Source: Flaccisagitta enflata (Eukaryota; Chaetognatha; Sagittoidea; Aphragmophora). Taken from it: 64,000 nucleotides of DNA. A program made the translations under genes and the position numbers. Below are positions 10,573 to 21,484 of the stretch, piece after piece. Location: positions 83,142,001 through 83,206,000 of the forward strand of contig OZ231127.1 of NCBI GenBank assembly GCA_965153355.1. The letters run 5' to 3'. The notes under the pieces were generated by a model that worked only from the letters and a program-made list of their open reading frames with translations, was not told the origin of the DNA and searched no databases. How positions within the stretch are numbered: position 1 is the stretch's first letter; each line of letters opens with the position of its first letter.

Positions 10573-11172
10573 ATGTTTGCTGATATCAAAAAAGAATTGG
10601 CTGATTTTGATGTCTATTTCGATGAGGATCCTTCAACAAGCTTCTCAAGTGCCTCGTTGACGCCAGCAGCATCCCAGCCTCTCAAAAATCAGCATGTCAC
10701 TGCAGCAACAACTGATGCACACGATGCCACGGTAAAAAGGCCCATTTCAAAGAGTTTAGGCCAGCCAAATTCGAGTTGTCCCTCAAAACACTCAAAAACG
10801 CCTTCAACAGAAGCACTTGACAAGGCGCTGCAGCCAAACCACTTGGAGAAGGGCCCCAAGACTAAGCAGGCGTCAACATCAACTAAAGGGCTAACAAACG
10901 CGACCATCCACAACCCTCTAGCCCCTCCCGTTCTCGAGCAGTGCTTCGACAAAACCAAAAATATCACCAAAACGCCCAAATCTGAACCTCACAGTGGATC
11001 ACAACAGGGAAAAATGGTGAAAAAACCTACTTCCCGCTCTCAGAACAGTTTGGAGGAATCGAAAAAAGATCAGTTTGATAGATCTCGACCTGCTGAATCT
11101 GCCTACGCTATTTTCGAGAACGTTGCTCCAACCATTTCGAAGATACAGAGCGTCAAAGCCAAAAATCTTTAG
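10573..11172 (+). pseudogene. Gypsy-associated spacer ORF, unknown function (199 aa)
   Basis: An open frame beginning MFADIKKELADFDVYFDEDP, followed by a Ser/Thr/Pro/Lys-rich, probably disordered region (clusters such as KTKQASTSTKG and TPKSEPHSGSQQG). It lies between RNase H and the integrase-linker-like segment of the gypsy fragment, where known Ty3/gypsy elements usually have only a few tens of residues. It is not a domain I recognise. It ends at a TAG at 11170; related sequence continues in the same direction with further stops to about 11560. A less broken copy is at 12685-13392 on the minus strand, and a partial one at 1-260. Confidence 0.6.
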
Positions 11173-11759
11173 CACAGTGCGCTGAAAACTGGATTTTTAA
11201 GCACAAATTCAGAAAAACCTTAATATCTCCGTGACAAAGGATGCCTGAGCACTGAAAATTTTCAATTTGACAGTTTGTGCCGTGCCGAAGTCAATGGCAA
11301 GGTCCCCAAGCATGAGAAATTTACCGTTTGGAGATAAAGACTGATGAAGTTGCAAATAAAAAAATTTCCGAATTTCAAACAGAAAAACTTAGATTTCTCG
11401 GTGACAAAGAATGTCAGAGCTCTGAAAAATTGCATGTTGACAGTTTATGCCATGCCGAAGCTAACGGTGATGTCCGTGTCCAAGAGAAATCTACCGTTTC
11501 AGCGCCAGAGACTGGCAAAGTCCCAAACTAAAAAATTTCCAAACTTCAAGCCGTAATCAACGCAGTTGACCATTATGATATTGATATGAAGAATTGGCAC
11601 ATCAACAAGCACTTAATCCAGATTTTAAGCAACTTCTAAACAACGCCAGGACTGGTTTACAGTTCAGGAAAATCCCACTCGGTGATTCATACATCTATGT
11701 CGATGACTCAAATGTTCCCGCTAGACCGTTTGTTCCGCTCAATTTTTGATATTTGACGT

Positions 11760-12470
11760 CATTGAGAATTTTAGCAAGAAGAAATTTTAGCTAGGAAAAA
11801 TTTTAGCAAGAAACGATTTTAACGAGAAAAATTTAACGAAATAAATCTAAGCAAAAAATTATAGCAAGAAAAAATTTTAGTGAGAAAAATTGTAGCAAAA
11901 AAAATTCTAATGAGAAAAATCTAACGACAAAAATTTTAGCGAGTAAAATTTTAACAAAAAAAAGTTTAGCGAGAAAAATTTAAGCGAAAACATTTTAGCG
12001 AGAAAAAATTTTAGCAAGAAAAAATTTTAGCAAAAAAAATTTTGCGAAAAAAATCTAGTTAAAAAATTTATTTGCTTAAATGTATTTCGCTAAAATGTTT
12101 CTCGCTAAAATTTTTTTTTGTGAAATTTTTTAACAAAATTGTTTTCGCAAAATTTTTTTTTGTTTAAAATTTTTGCTCATTAAAATTTTTTCGCGTTAAA
12201 ACGTTTTCGCTAAAATTTTTCTTGCCGAAATTTTTTCTTACTAAAATTTTTCTGCTAAAATGTTTTTTGTTAAAATTTTTCTCGCTAAAATCTTGGTTGT
12301 TAGAATTTTTTTGTTAAAATCTTTTTTATTAAAATTTTTTCTTGCTAAAATTTTTTCGCTAAAATTTTTTTCGTTAAATTTATTTCGTTAGAATTGTTTC
12401 TTACTAAAATTTTTTTTTATTAAAATTTTTTCTTCGCTAAAATTTCTTCTCGCTGAAATTTTCAATGACG
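11760..12470. repeat. Inverted minisatellite at the palindrome centre, about 17-bp unit
   Basis: From 11760 to about 12060 the repeated motif is GCGAGAAAAATTTTA with variants. From about 12080 to 12470 it is the reverse complement, TTCTCGCTAAAATTTTT. There are roughly 18-20 units per arm with point variation. Strand polarity flips once, at the axis of the larger inverted repeat. Confidence 0.9.
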
Positions 12471-12684
12471 TCTAATATCTTCGTTCAAAAATTAAGCGGA
12501 ACAAACGGTTTAGCGGGACCGTTTGAGACATCGACGTAGATGTATGAATCACCAAGTGGGATTTTCCTGAACTGTAAACCAGTCCTGGCGTCGTTTAGAA
12601 GTTGCCTAAAATCTGGATCAAGTGCCTGTTGATGTGCTTTTTCTTCATATCAATATTATTATAGTCAACTGCGTTGATTACGGC

Positions 12685-13392
12685 TTAAAGTTCAGACATT
12701 TTTAGGTTTGGAACTTTGCCGGAATCTGGCGCTGAAACGGTAGATTTCTCGTGGACACGGACATCACCGTTAGCTTCGGCACGGCTTAAACTGTCAACAT
12801 GCAATTTTTCAGAGCTCCGACATTCTTTGTCACCGAGAAATCTAAGTTTTTCTGTTTGAAATTTGGAAATTTCTTTATTTGCAACTTCATCAGTCTTTAT
12901 CTCCAAAACGGTAAATTTCTCATGCTTGGGGACCTCGCCATTGACTTTGGCACGGCACAAACTGTCAAATTGAGAATTTTCAGTGCTCAGGCATCCTTTG
13001 TCACGGAGAAATTGAGGTTTTTCTGAATTTGTGCTTAAAAATCCAGTTTTCGGCGCGCTGTGCTGAAGATTTTTGGCTTTGACGCTCTGTATCTTCGAAA
13101 TGGTTGGAGCAACGTTCTCGAAAATAGCGTAGGCAGATTCAGAGGGTCGAGATCTATCAATCTGATTTTTTTTGGAATCCTCCGAACTCTTCTGAGAGCC
13201 GGAGATAGGTTTTTTCGCCATTTTTCCCTGTTGTGATCCACTGTGCGGTTCAGATTTGGGCGTTTTGGTGACATTTTCAGTTTTGTCGAAACACTGCTCG
13301 AGAACGGGAGGGGCTAAAGGGTCGCGGATGGTCGCGTTTGTTAGCCCTTTAGTTGATGTAGACGCCTGCCTAGTCTTGGGGCCCTCCTCCAA
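12685..13392 (-). pseudogene. Gypsy-associated spacer ORF, copy C (235 aa)
   Basis: Longest surviving version of the spacer reading frame. It shares the KTRQASTSTKGLTNATI and SAYAIFENVAPTISKIQSVK segments with 10573-11172 and reads on through positions that are stops there. The C-terminal half contains a roughly 45-residue unit repeated twice: one with FLRDKGCLSTENSQFDSLCR, the other with FLGDKECRSSEKLHVDSLSR, each followed by a HEK(F/S)TV motif. This implies an internal duplication. Composition is Lys/Ser/Glu-rich. Function is unknown; it could be a coding insertion acquired by the element or a remnant of another gene. Confidence 0.6.
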
Positions 13393-13718
13393 GTGGTTTG
13401 GCTGCAGCGCCTCGTCAAGTGCTTCAGTTGAAGGCGTTTTTTAGTGTTTTGAGGGACAACTCGAATTTGGCTGGCCTAAACTCTTTGAAATGGGCCTTTA
13501 TACCGTGGCATCGTGTGCATCAGTTGTTGCTGCAGTGACATGCTGATTTTTGAGAGGCTGGGATGCTGCTGGCATCGACGTGGCACTTGAGAAGCTTGTT
13601 GAAGGATCCTCATCGAAATAGACATCGAAATCATCCAATTCTTCTTTTATATCAGCAAACATTTTTCTCTGCTTCTCTCGAATGTTGTCGGATGCGACTG
13701 GGGACGCGAAGGTGACTT

Positions 13719-13778
13719 TGAGGGGTGGGGGATAGCTCAGAGGTAGCGTGTGAGCTCGTGGCCCTCTGGGTCACGAGT
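13719..13778 (+). mobile_element. SINE head, truncated
   Basis: Contains the A-box region GATAGCTCAGAGGTAGCGTG and stops just before the B box, where an R1 minisatellite begins. It is the third copy of the gypsy-plus-SINE unit. Confidence 0.8.
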
Positions 13779-14034
13779 TTGGGATTTGAGCCTTGAGGCT
13801 GGGATTTTAGCCTCAGGGCTGATATTTCAGCGTCAAGGCTGGAACTTGAGCCCCAAGGCTGGGATTTAAGCCTTGAGAATAGGATTTGAGCCTGGAGGCT
13901 AGGATTTGAGCCTGGAGGCTGGGATTTGAGCCCCGAGGCTAGGGGGGGACGGAGAAACAAATGAACGAATGAACGAAAGTCCCCCCGTGTTCTACAGGAC
14001 ATTGTCCCCTTTGCGGCCACTGCCCAAAAAGCGA
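13779..14034. mobile_element. R1 family fragment, right end
   Basis: A 20-21-bp minisatellite (GGGATTTGAGCCTTGAGGCT type) from 13779 to about 13940, a short (GAAC)n-like run, then the R1 right inverted repeat with TTCTACAGGACATTGTCCCC and GGCCACTGCCCAAAAA. The left inverted repeat is missing. Confidence 0.72.
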
Positions 14035-14039
14035 ACACT

Positions 14040-14570
14040 TTGTTTTGCTAGTTTCTGGGCCTGAACCATAGAAAATCCATGACCGTTTGAAATCTCTGCA
14101 AAAAATCTTCCAAATGCCACGTTGCTGGTTATTGTAGCTTTATTAGTTTGGAAATGGCAAAAGTTTGAAGAAAAAAATCACTGATTGAAGCTCATTTGTA
14201 TTTTCTTAATGGGCAATTATTGTCTTTCCATTTTTGTCAATGATGCAGCCCAGGATTGTCCTGGCTACTTGTTTTCCATGAGCAAATTAAAGAGCTTCAA
14301 ATTTTCTTTAAAATGGCGCCAACAACAAATTTCTAACTCAATGTGTTTTATTTTCATATAAGAATGAAGATAACCCATGAAAATCATGTACTTAATTTCC
14401 AAATTATTGACCACCTGTCTCCATCCTAATGCTATTTCTAAACGGATAGAGCTAGGACATCCAGCAAGGTCTCATTTTAAAGATCTTTCACAGAGATTCA
14501 AAATGGTCATAAATTTTTCTCATGCTATGTTTTTCTCATTGTTTGGATGGGAAACACTGACAAACAAGTG
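14040..14570. other. Non-coding interval
   Basis: AT-rich unique sequence between two R1 copies. I see no gene, inverted repeat or tandem array. Confidence 0.4.
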
Positions 14571-14575
14571 TAGTT

Positions 14576-15153
14576 TGCTTTTGGGCAGCGGCACCAAAGG
14601 GGTCGATGACCTATGCATTTCACAAATATGGGGAATTTTTTCCTCCTTCTCCTTCTCCTCCTTCTTCTCCGTCCGTCCCCCCTTGGACTTAAATCCCAAT
14701 CCCAATTCCTGCCTTGTGGCCCAAATCCCAACCTGGAGGCCCAAATCCCAACCCGGAGGCCAAAATCCCAGCTCAATGAACAAAACCGTTCATCAAAAGC
14801 TCAAATTTCAAGTTGTTCAAAAACAGCCGGGGCCAGATAAGCATTGTTTTGTTGAGCGCGGACACACATCTCTGGAACATGGTGTGTCGGTCGGTCACGT
14901 CACATTTTTAGTGGGTCGGTCCATCTGTCGGTTGGTTGGTCGGTCTGTCATATTTTTGAATTCCGAGCGGTTTTTGCATTACTGCTCCAGCACAACCATC
15001 CGCGATTTGACTACCGTGTATCCAGCCTTGTTGAATTACAAACACATTTGGCAATAATGCCCCCGCCCATTTGTCCAGGGGAGTGGCGGATATACAAACA
15101 GTCCCCCTGTGTTCTACAGGACTTTATCCCCTTTTGGGGCCACTGCCTTAAAA
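14576..15153. mobile_element. R1 element with internal R2-like segment
   Basis: Left inverted repeat GGGCAGCGGCACCAAAGGGG at 14583, then CTCC-rich DNA and a short run of the AAATCCCAACCTGGAGGCCC minisatellite. At about 14840-15060 there is a segment with R2 features: GGTCGGTC repeats and CTACCGTGTATCCAGCCTTGTT. The R1 right inverted repeat follows (TTCTACAGGACTTTATCCCC, GGGGCCACTGCC) to 15153. An R2 copy appears inserted in, or captured by, an R1 element. Confidence 0.6.
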
Positions 15154-15157
15154 CAAA

Positions 15158-15365
15158 CTAGTCCTCCAAGGATCGCACTTGGTCAGCAGTACCCAATGCC
15201 CTGCTTGGAGTGATCATCTGAAAGAGTGGAGTGAGATCAGGGCGGCGGCCCCAAAGGGCCAATGTCCTATAAGACGCATGGGTGAAAATCTGAGGGGATC
15301 TGAGAGCCCTGATTTTGGGCCTGAGAACCATGAGGGTTGATTTTAGGCCTGGGAGGGCTTATTCT
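15158..15365 (+). mobile_element. R1 element, 5' head and left repeat only
   Basis: Carries the complete family head (ACTAGTCCTCCAAGGATCGC at about 15159, then GGTCAGCAGTACCC), the GGGCGGCGGCCCC repeat at about 15240 and about four minisatellite units. It is then cut off by the next R1 element. It abuts the previous R1 copy directly, so the two lie head to tail. Confidence 0.65.
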
Positions 15366-15369
15366 TTTG

Positions 15370-16585
15370 GGCAGCGGCCCCAAAGGGGTCAATGACCTAT
15401 GCTTTCACACATATGGGGAATTTTCTCCTCCTTCTCCATCTACTACCTAGGAAAAAAGTATATCTACACCTGGGATACGATATGATTTAGTGACATAATA
15501 TTTATTCATTTATTATACAAAAACTGTTAATACATAAAATAATTTGTTCTTTAGCTAAAAATTCGTATGAAAGTTTTTGGGAGCGATATCTAAAGCCATT
15601 CTAACTTATTATAGATGATATGGTGTTAACACTCATAAGCAAATTTAGAATTTGGGAAAAAGTTTCTATTTATATCTATTATTTTCAAACATGCAAAATC
15701 AAAGAAACCAGGATAAGTTTATCTCCTAGAATTTTTGATGTAGATAATTTTGTTTTTTAAAAAATTGTACAAGCTGCTGTAAAAGTAGAGATATATTGAT
15801 TTAAAGCTGTTTATAATTTTTGCATTCTGTTGTCTTTTACATTTTCTTGATTTTGAAAATGAATGTCTTTTACATTTTTGCTTGTAATTTCTTAACCATT
15901 TAAGATACACAAACCAGATTAGACTCATTTTGAAGATTTTTTGATGAAGTTTAATTTGTTTTTTTAAAAATCTATCTAGCATTTCTAAAAGCGGAGATAT
16001 CCTTAATAGAAGGTGTAGATATACTTTTTTCCTAGATAGAACCCCCCTCAAATGTCAGTCTCGAGGCTCAAATTCCAGTCGTGAGACCCAAATCCCAGCC
16101 TTGAGGCTCAAATCCCAGCCTTGAGGCCCAAATCCCAGCCTTGAGCCCCAAATCCTGGCCTCAAGGCCCAAATCTTAGCCTGGAGGCCCAGATCCCAGCT
16201 TTGTCGCCCAAGGTCCAAACCCCAGTCAGAAGGCCCGGATCATCACCTCAAAGCTTAGATTTGGGCCTCAAGGCTGGGATCTGGGCCTCCAGGCTAAGAT
16301 TTGAGCCTTGAGGCTAGCATTTGGGCCTCAAGGCTGGGATTTGAGGCTCGAGACTGGGATTTGGGCCTCGAGACTGGGATTTGAGCCACGAGACTGAGAT
16401 TTGAGGGGGGACGGACAGAGGAGGAGAAGGAGGAGAAAATTCCCAACATGTGTGAAAGCATAGATCATCGACTCCTTTGGCGCTGCTGCCCTGCTTCCCC
16501 TCCAACTTCAAGCACAACCTTCTCAGGCAGGGCACGGGTACCACTGACCATCTAACGCTTTTGCGGACTATTATCTGAGTATACT
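15370..16585 (-). mobile_element. R1 foldback element, both ends present
   Basis: The left inverted repeat begins GGGCAGCGGCCCC at 15373 and includes GACCTATGCTTTCACACATA. The right copy at about 16420-16490 is its reverse complement, followed by the one-sided head to about 16585 (GGTACCACTGACCATCTAACG). The interior minisatellite switches strand: AAATCCCAGCCTTGAGGCYC at 16040-16215 and its complement GGGCCTCAAGGCTGGGATTT at 16240-16400, so the whole element can fold back on itself. A separate MITE sits inside the left half. Confidence 0.75.
15447..16035. mobile_element. MITE with perfect 25-bp inverted repeats
   Basis: Left end CTAGGAAAAAAGTATATC and seven more bases (15447-15471) are perfectly complementary to 16011-16035. 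The CTAG at each end could be a 4-bp target duplication, or the inner TA could be a 2-bp one; the sequence does not distinguish them. The interior is AT-rich without a transposase. The perfect ends suggest recent insertion into the R1 element that holds it. Confidence 0.88.
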
Positions 16586-17290
<705 letters not shown>

Positions 17291-17459
17291 AGAAAGGTTT
17301 ACAGGCGACTTTCCACTAGGAGGAAGAGGAGGAGGAAGAGGAAGAGGAGATAGGTCATTAGCCATGACCGATCGTAACCGCATCAATTACTAGACAGCGA
17401 TAAGCCGGGTAATAGCTATTAACAAACCGACAGACGGATAATGGCGGTCACCCGCCGAT

Positions 17460-17693
17460 CAATATATCTGAGTGAGTTGATTTTGGGTCTAAGAGGGCTG
17501 ATTGCGGTCCTGCGAGGGCGGATTTGGGGCCTGATAGGAAGTATTTCATGCCTAAGAGGGGCCTGAGTAGCCTAGCGGGGTGACGGATGAATAGATCGAT
17601 GGACGGAAATACAGATGTATGGACGGATGGACGTCTGGAAATTTACCCCTCTGTCCTACAAGACATAGGCCCTTTGGGGCCGCTGTCCGCAAA
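17460..17693. mobile_element. R1 family fragment, right half
   Basis: A few minisatellite units (TTTGGGGCCTGATAGG type), a GGAC-rich run, then the right inverted repeat with GACGTCTGGAAATTTACCCC, TCCTACAAGACATAGG and GGGGCCGCTGTCC. The left end is not visible. Confidence 0.7.
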
Positions 17694-17985
17694 AGTTTAA
17701 CTCGTGGTTCTGCTTTTAATGCCTTTTTTACGCGAGTCAATGACCTGTATGGGATAAGTTGTGGGTTGTTCTATTGTACAGTTATACTCCAATAATCTGT
17801 GGAGGCTTGCGTAATTGTTGATATTTGTTTTTAATGGAAATACATAATCATCACTCTGCAATGGACAAACCCATGGATAGAACGGGGTGCACCACTCGGC
17901 TTTAAAAAACGACGTACCTTTTTGTTAATTGATAAGACGGGTATGAAAAATGGTTTTAATTATTTTTAAAGAAATCATTTTAAAA
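17694..17985. other. Non-coding interval
   Basis: Unique sequence without recognised features. Confidence 0.35.
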
Positions 17986-17989
17986 CGTT

Positions 17990-19090
17990 ATCATAAAATC
18001 ATTCAATAAGGTATCGTTCATCAAATAGGTTTTTAAGATCCTTCATCAACGACTTTTTTCCATTGTTCATGAACATTCAATATTTGGTCATTCATGAACA
18101 ATAACAACAAAAACATGAGCATATGTTTTTTTTCAATAAGCAATCGTTCAACAAGTTCATTTTGATAACGTTTATGAACGACTTTTTTCCATGGTTTCCT
18201 TCATCAGCAACAACATAAAATGGGTTTGGTAGTTTTTTTTCTTATGAGCAATCGTTCATCAAATGCATTTTAATGATCGTTCTTCAACATCACCATGCCA
18301 TTGTTCATGAACATTCATATAGACTCGTTCATCAACAGCAAAAAAACCCACTCCACCAACAGTCGTTGGTAGAGTTTTTTTTTTTCTTATGAGCAATCGT
18401 TCATCAAATGCATTTTAATGATCGTTCTTCAACATCACCATGCCATTGTTCATGAACATTCATATAGACTCGTTCATCAACAGCAAAAAAATCCACTCCA
18501 CCAACAGTTGTTGGTAGAGTTTTTTTTTTCTTATGAGCAATCGTTCATCAAATGCATTTTAATGATCATTCTTCAACATCACCATGCCATTGTTCATGAA
18601 CATTCATATAGACTCGTTCATCAACAGCAAAAAAATCCACTCCACCAACAGTTGTTGGTAGAGTTTTTTTTTTTCTTATGAGCAATCGTTCATCAAATGC
18701 ATTTTAATGATCGTTCTTCAACATCACCATGCCATTGTTCATGAACATTCATATAGACTCGTTCATCAACAGCAAAAAAATCCACTCCACCAACAGAGTC
18801 GCTGGTGGAGTTTTTATTCTCTTATGAGCAATCGTTCATCAAATGCATTCTAATGATCGTTCATCAACATCACTATGCCATTGTTCATGAACATTCATAT
18901 AGACTCGTTCATCAACAGCAAAAAAATCCACTCCACCAACAGAGTCGTTGGTGGAGTGGATTTTTTTGCCGTTCATGAACGTGCTTTTTAGGGCCCTTCC
19001 TGAACAAAATCGTTGGCCAAGAGCCTCATTTGCTCGTTCATGAACAGTTGTATGGCATTGTTCCCGAACTGGCGTTCATTTCCCGTTGCT
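17990..19090. repeat. Satellite array rich in GTTCATGAAC; 145-bp units
   Basis: Five regular units begin with CTTATGAGCAATCGTTCATC at 18241, 18386, 18530, 18675 and 18821 (spacings 144-146 bp), with degenerate related sequence on both sides. Each unit contains the 10-bp palindrome GTTCATGAAC, two or more CGTTCATCAA words and a hairpin. In the last unit the hairpin is perfect: TCCACTCCACCAAC, six-base loop, GTTGGTGGAGTGGA (about 18927-18960). No coding content. Confidence 0.92.
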
Positions 19091-19119
19091 GAAACCCCCC
19101 AAATTCGCTGGCGGACTAC

Positions 19120-19405
19120 CTGAGTTGAGGATAACCAGAGAGAAAACCATTACCCAACCGCGTAAATTTCATCGCGTCGAAGCCGACATGGAATGACGCG
19201 CTGCTGAAGTTGCGTAGGAATGGGTATTTCGGGTCTGTCGTTATCGCGTCGTTCATGATTGATGCAGTCAATGTCACGCAAATGTAATTATTTTGCCATT
19301 CACATTGCCAAAAGTCTGAGGCCTGTTTGAGGAATACGCATACAAGCTGGCAGGTAGGTTTGTGTCTGTAATTGCGATGACGATGTTCTTCGGTATGGGT
19401 TGTGT
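19120..19405 (-). pseudogene. Candidate host exon, possibly frameshifted, unidentified
   Basis: On the minus strand a pyrimidine-ending acceptor (CTATGTTTTCAG) precedes 19405, and a donor (CTCAG then GTAGTC) follows 19120, framing 286 bp that are more GC-rich than their surroundings. One frame is open throughout and ends with NFSSASFHVGFDAMKFTRLG; a second looks protein-like in the first half (PKNIVIAITDTNLPASLYA) until a TGA. One reading is a single frameshift near the middle of a once-coding exon. I recognise no domain. It could equally be chance. Confidence 0.3.
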
Positions 19406-19409
19406 CTGA

Positions 19410-20060
19410 AAACATAGGAATGATGAGAAGTAGCATCGAGGTGCCATCGGATTCGTTATAAACATAAAAAACTCAAAAATTCAAAAATGTCCAAGAGCAG
19501 TATTCAAGCTCTTGGCCATGCGCTCATGATGTTACTCAACAAACCATCTTCAATGTCATTTAAAATCATTTCGTTTTACATTCTCATCGTCCTGAAGTCT
19601 TCCTCGTAAAAGCAAGATTAATCATTGACAACAAATACCAGTAATGGCTGCTGTCGCCGTGAGGAAAAAAGTTGAAAGCATTGGTCACTTTTAACCAAGT
19701 TTTTGTCTTCAGTCACTGCAATTTTTTTTTTAAATTGTTAGATCAAATCAAGAGCAATTGTATGTATTGATTCCACTGAAAGTTAATAGAACCGTGCCAA
19801 ATGAGCTAGATAAGCTGAAATACTCAAAATCATTCAACCAGATAACCAGCTACAGTATGTTTCAACTCGTTTGGAACATTATATGATGGTATAACTCTAG
19901 AAGTAATGGAGATAATTTAATTCTGAAAAAAACCTCGTATAGGTAATAGTTTGGCATTTTATACTAAACAATTCTCAGGGATTTTCTACATAAGCTGGAT
20001 ACTTTTCACACCCTGAGGAAGTTAGGGTCAAATAATGCAAAAAAGGTTATTTTTCCCTTT
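19410..20060. other. Non-coding interval with diverged inverted duplicate
   Basis: The segment 19850-19985 matches 22510-22658 in reverse complement at roughly four-fifths identity by eye (shared AACTCTAGAAGTAATRGAGA and TTTGGCATTTTAT). This copy preserves the empty target site of the MITE at 22659-23274. Nothing coding is visible. Confidence 0.65.
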
Positions 20061-20984
20061 TTTTAGTCGCGTGCACGCGACTCTACAACCCGCTTTGTCG
20101 GTCCGTCCGTCCGTCCGTCGGTCGGTCCATCTGTCCATCCGTCGGTCCGTCCGTCCGTCCATCACACTTTACTTTTTTGTACTATAACGTCAACCAGCGG
20201 CGTAGGGGAGCTGGATTTCTTGGGACTTCAATCACCAAACTAGTGTCTGACAAATTTGGTGTCCCAACAGACAACAATATGTAGTTTTTTCTTGAAAATT
20301 GTGAAAAATAGTAATTACTACTATACTCTTGTTTTCTTTGAGATCTTGCATAATTGGGATGGGGCCTAATCATGCCTGGTATAGGAGAAAATATTTTTTT
20401 TCTCTCTCAGCCACAGCTTTTGCCTAAATACTTATCTTCACTTCTTTTTTTTGCTTACTTTGCTCCCCTACATCCCTCTTTATTTGCCTAAAACTAACAT
20501 TGCATTTTGTACATTGTATGTTATGGCGCTTAGGAGTGAAACGAAATTTTTCATCAGGCATTTTGGCGTTGAGAATTGAGAAATGGAGAGGAAATCAAGT
20601 TGATGAATGTGTCTGACTGTCATTTGGAAAAAAGTCGAAGAGACGAAGTCCCTTCGGTCTTTTTGAGTCCTGCAGAGTTTGTTGGATTTCCCTTTTTCTC
20701 ATGAAGCGTTTGGGCAAGTTGGTAAGTTTTGGGGGCTGAATGGTGCTACGCATGAAATTGATAGCTAAGAAAGAGCTAAATCTCCTCTTTCAGATGACGC
20801 CAAGCAGAATTCTGTGCAATCGATAATTTTGGAGCTATGATTTTTTGAATCTTTTTTTATTTTTTCTCATTTTTCCCTAAAACCAGGAATCAAGTTAGTT
20901 GAAGTCTATTTGAACTTTGAAATGTCCCAGGTGATGACTGTGCATCCCTGCAGCACCGTCTCTCTCTCATTTCAACTCCCGACT

Positions 20985-21190
20985 CTATGAGAGGCTTTGT
21001 CCGTCAGTCCATCCATCGGTCTGTTGGTCTGTCTGTCCGTCCAAGTGGAAAAGTGGAAATACAAGCTGTCTAGATGCTTGTGTGTGGGGGTTGGGGTTGG
21101 GGTGTGGATGGGAATTGGATGCCTCTGTCCACCTGTCTGCAACGGTATTGTAACCCTATGTTACTATTGTAACCCTGTGTTACATGTTTT
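20985..21190. mobile_element. R2 variant inside the hAT element
   Basis: Shares with 43010-43222 the order GAGGCTTTGTCCGTC, GTCC/GTCT repeats, AAGTGGAAAAGTGGAAA, a GGGGTTGGGGT run, CCACCTGTCTGCAACG and TATTGTAACC. The terminal hairpin is missing on the left. Confidence 0.6.
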
Positions 21191-21195
21191 TCTCT

Positions 21196-21484
<289 letters not shown>

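Larger units (their letters stand above)
9648..11742 (+). mobile_element. Ty3/gypsy fragment, copy B2
   Basis: Starts within RNase H (RGPHGWELLAFWSKK), overlapping in content the last 180 bp of copy B1. It continues through YDRELNAAHKAI and LYTDHQSL. The VADALSR stretch seen in copy A is deleted here (about 24 bp lost at about 9950). A SINE follows, then the long spacer reading frame, and finally a short region ending DSYIYVDDSNVPARPFVPLN (about 11680-11740) that resembles the linker just before a gypsy integrase zinc finger. The integrase itself is absent. From about 10440 rightward this copy forms the left arm of a large inverted repeat with copy C. Confidence 0.82.
10440..13778. repeat. 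Large inverted repeat (palindrome), arms about 1.65 kb
   Basis: The plus-strand order SINE head, spacer ORF, integrase-linker segment and AAAATTTTAGC minisatellite at 10440-12080 is mirrored at 12090-13778. Check points are FADIKKELADFD at 10573 against 13660, the GATTCATACATCTATG segment at 11670 against 12545, and GACGTCATTGA at 11755 against 12465. The arms differ by scattered point changes and small indels. The axis lies in AT-rich sequence near 12.08-12.11 kb. The right arm ends inside the SINE head where an R1 fragment begins. Confidence 0.88.

Noticed and set aside
18236-18965. CRISPR array
   Set aside because: Whole 145-bp units repeat without unique spacers, there are no cas genes, and the context is eukaryotic.
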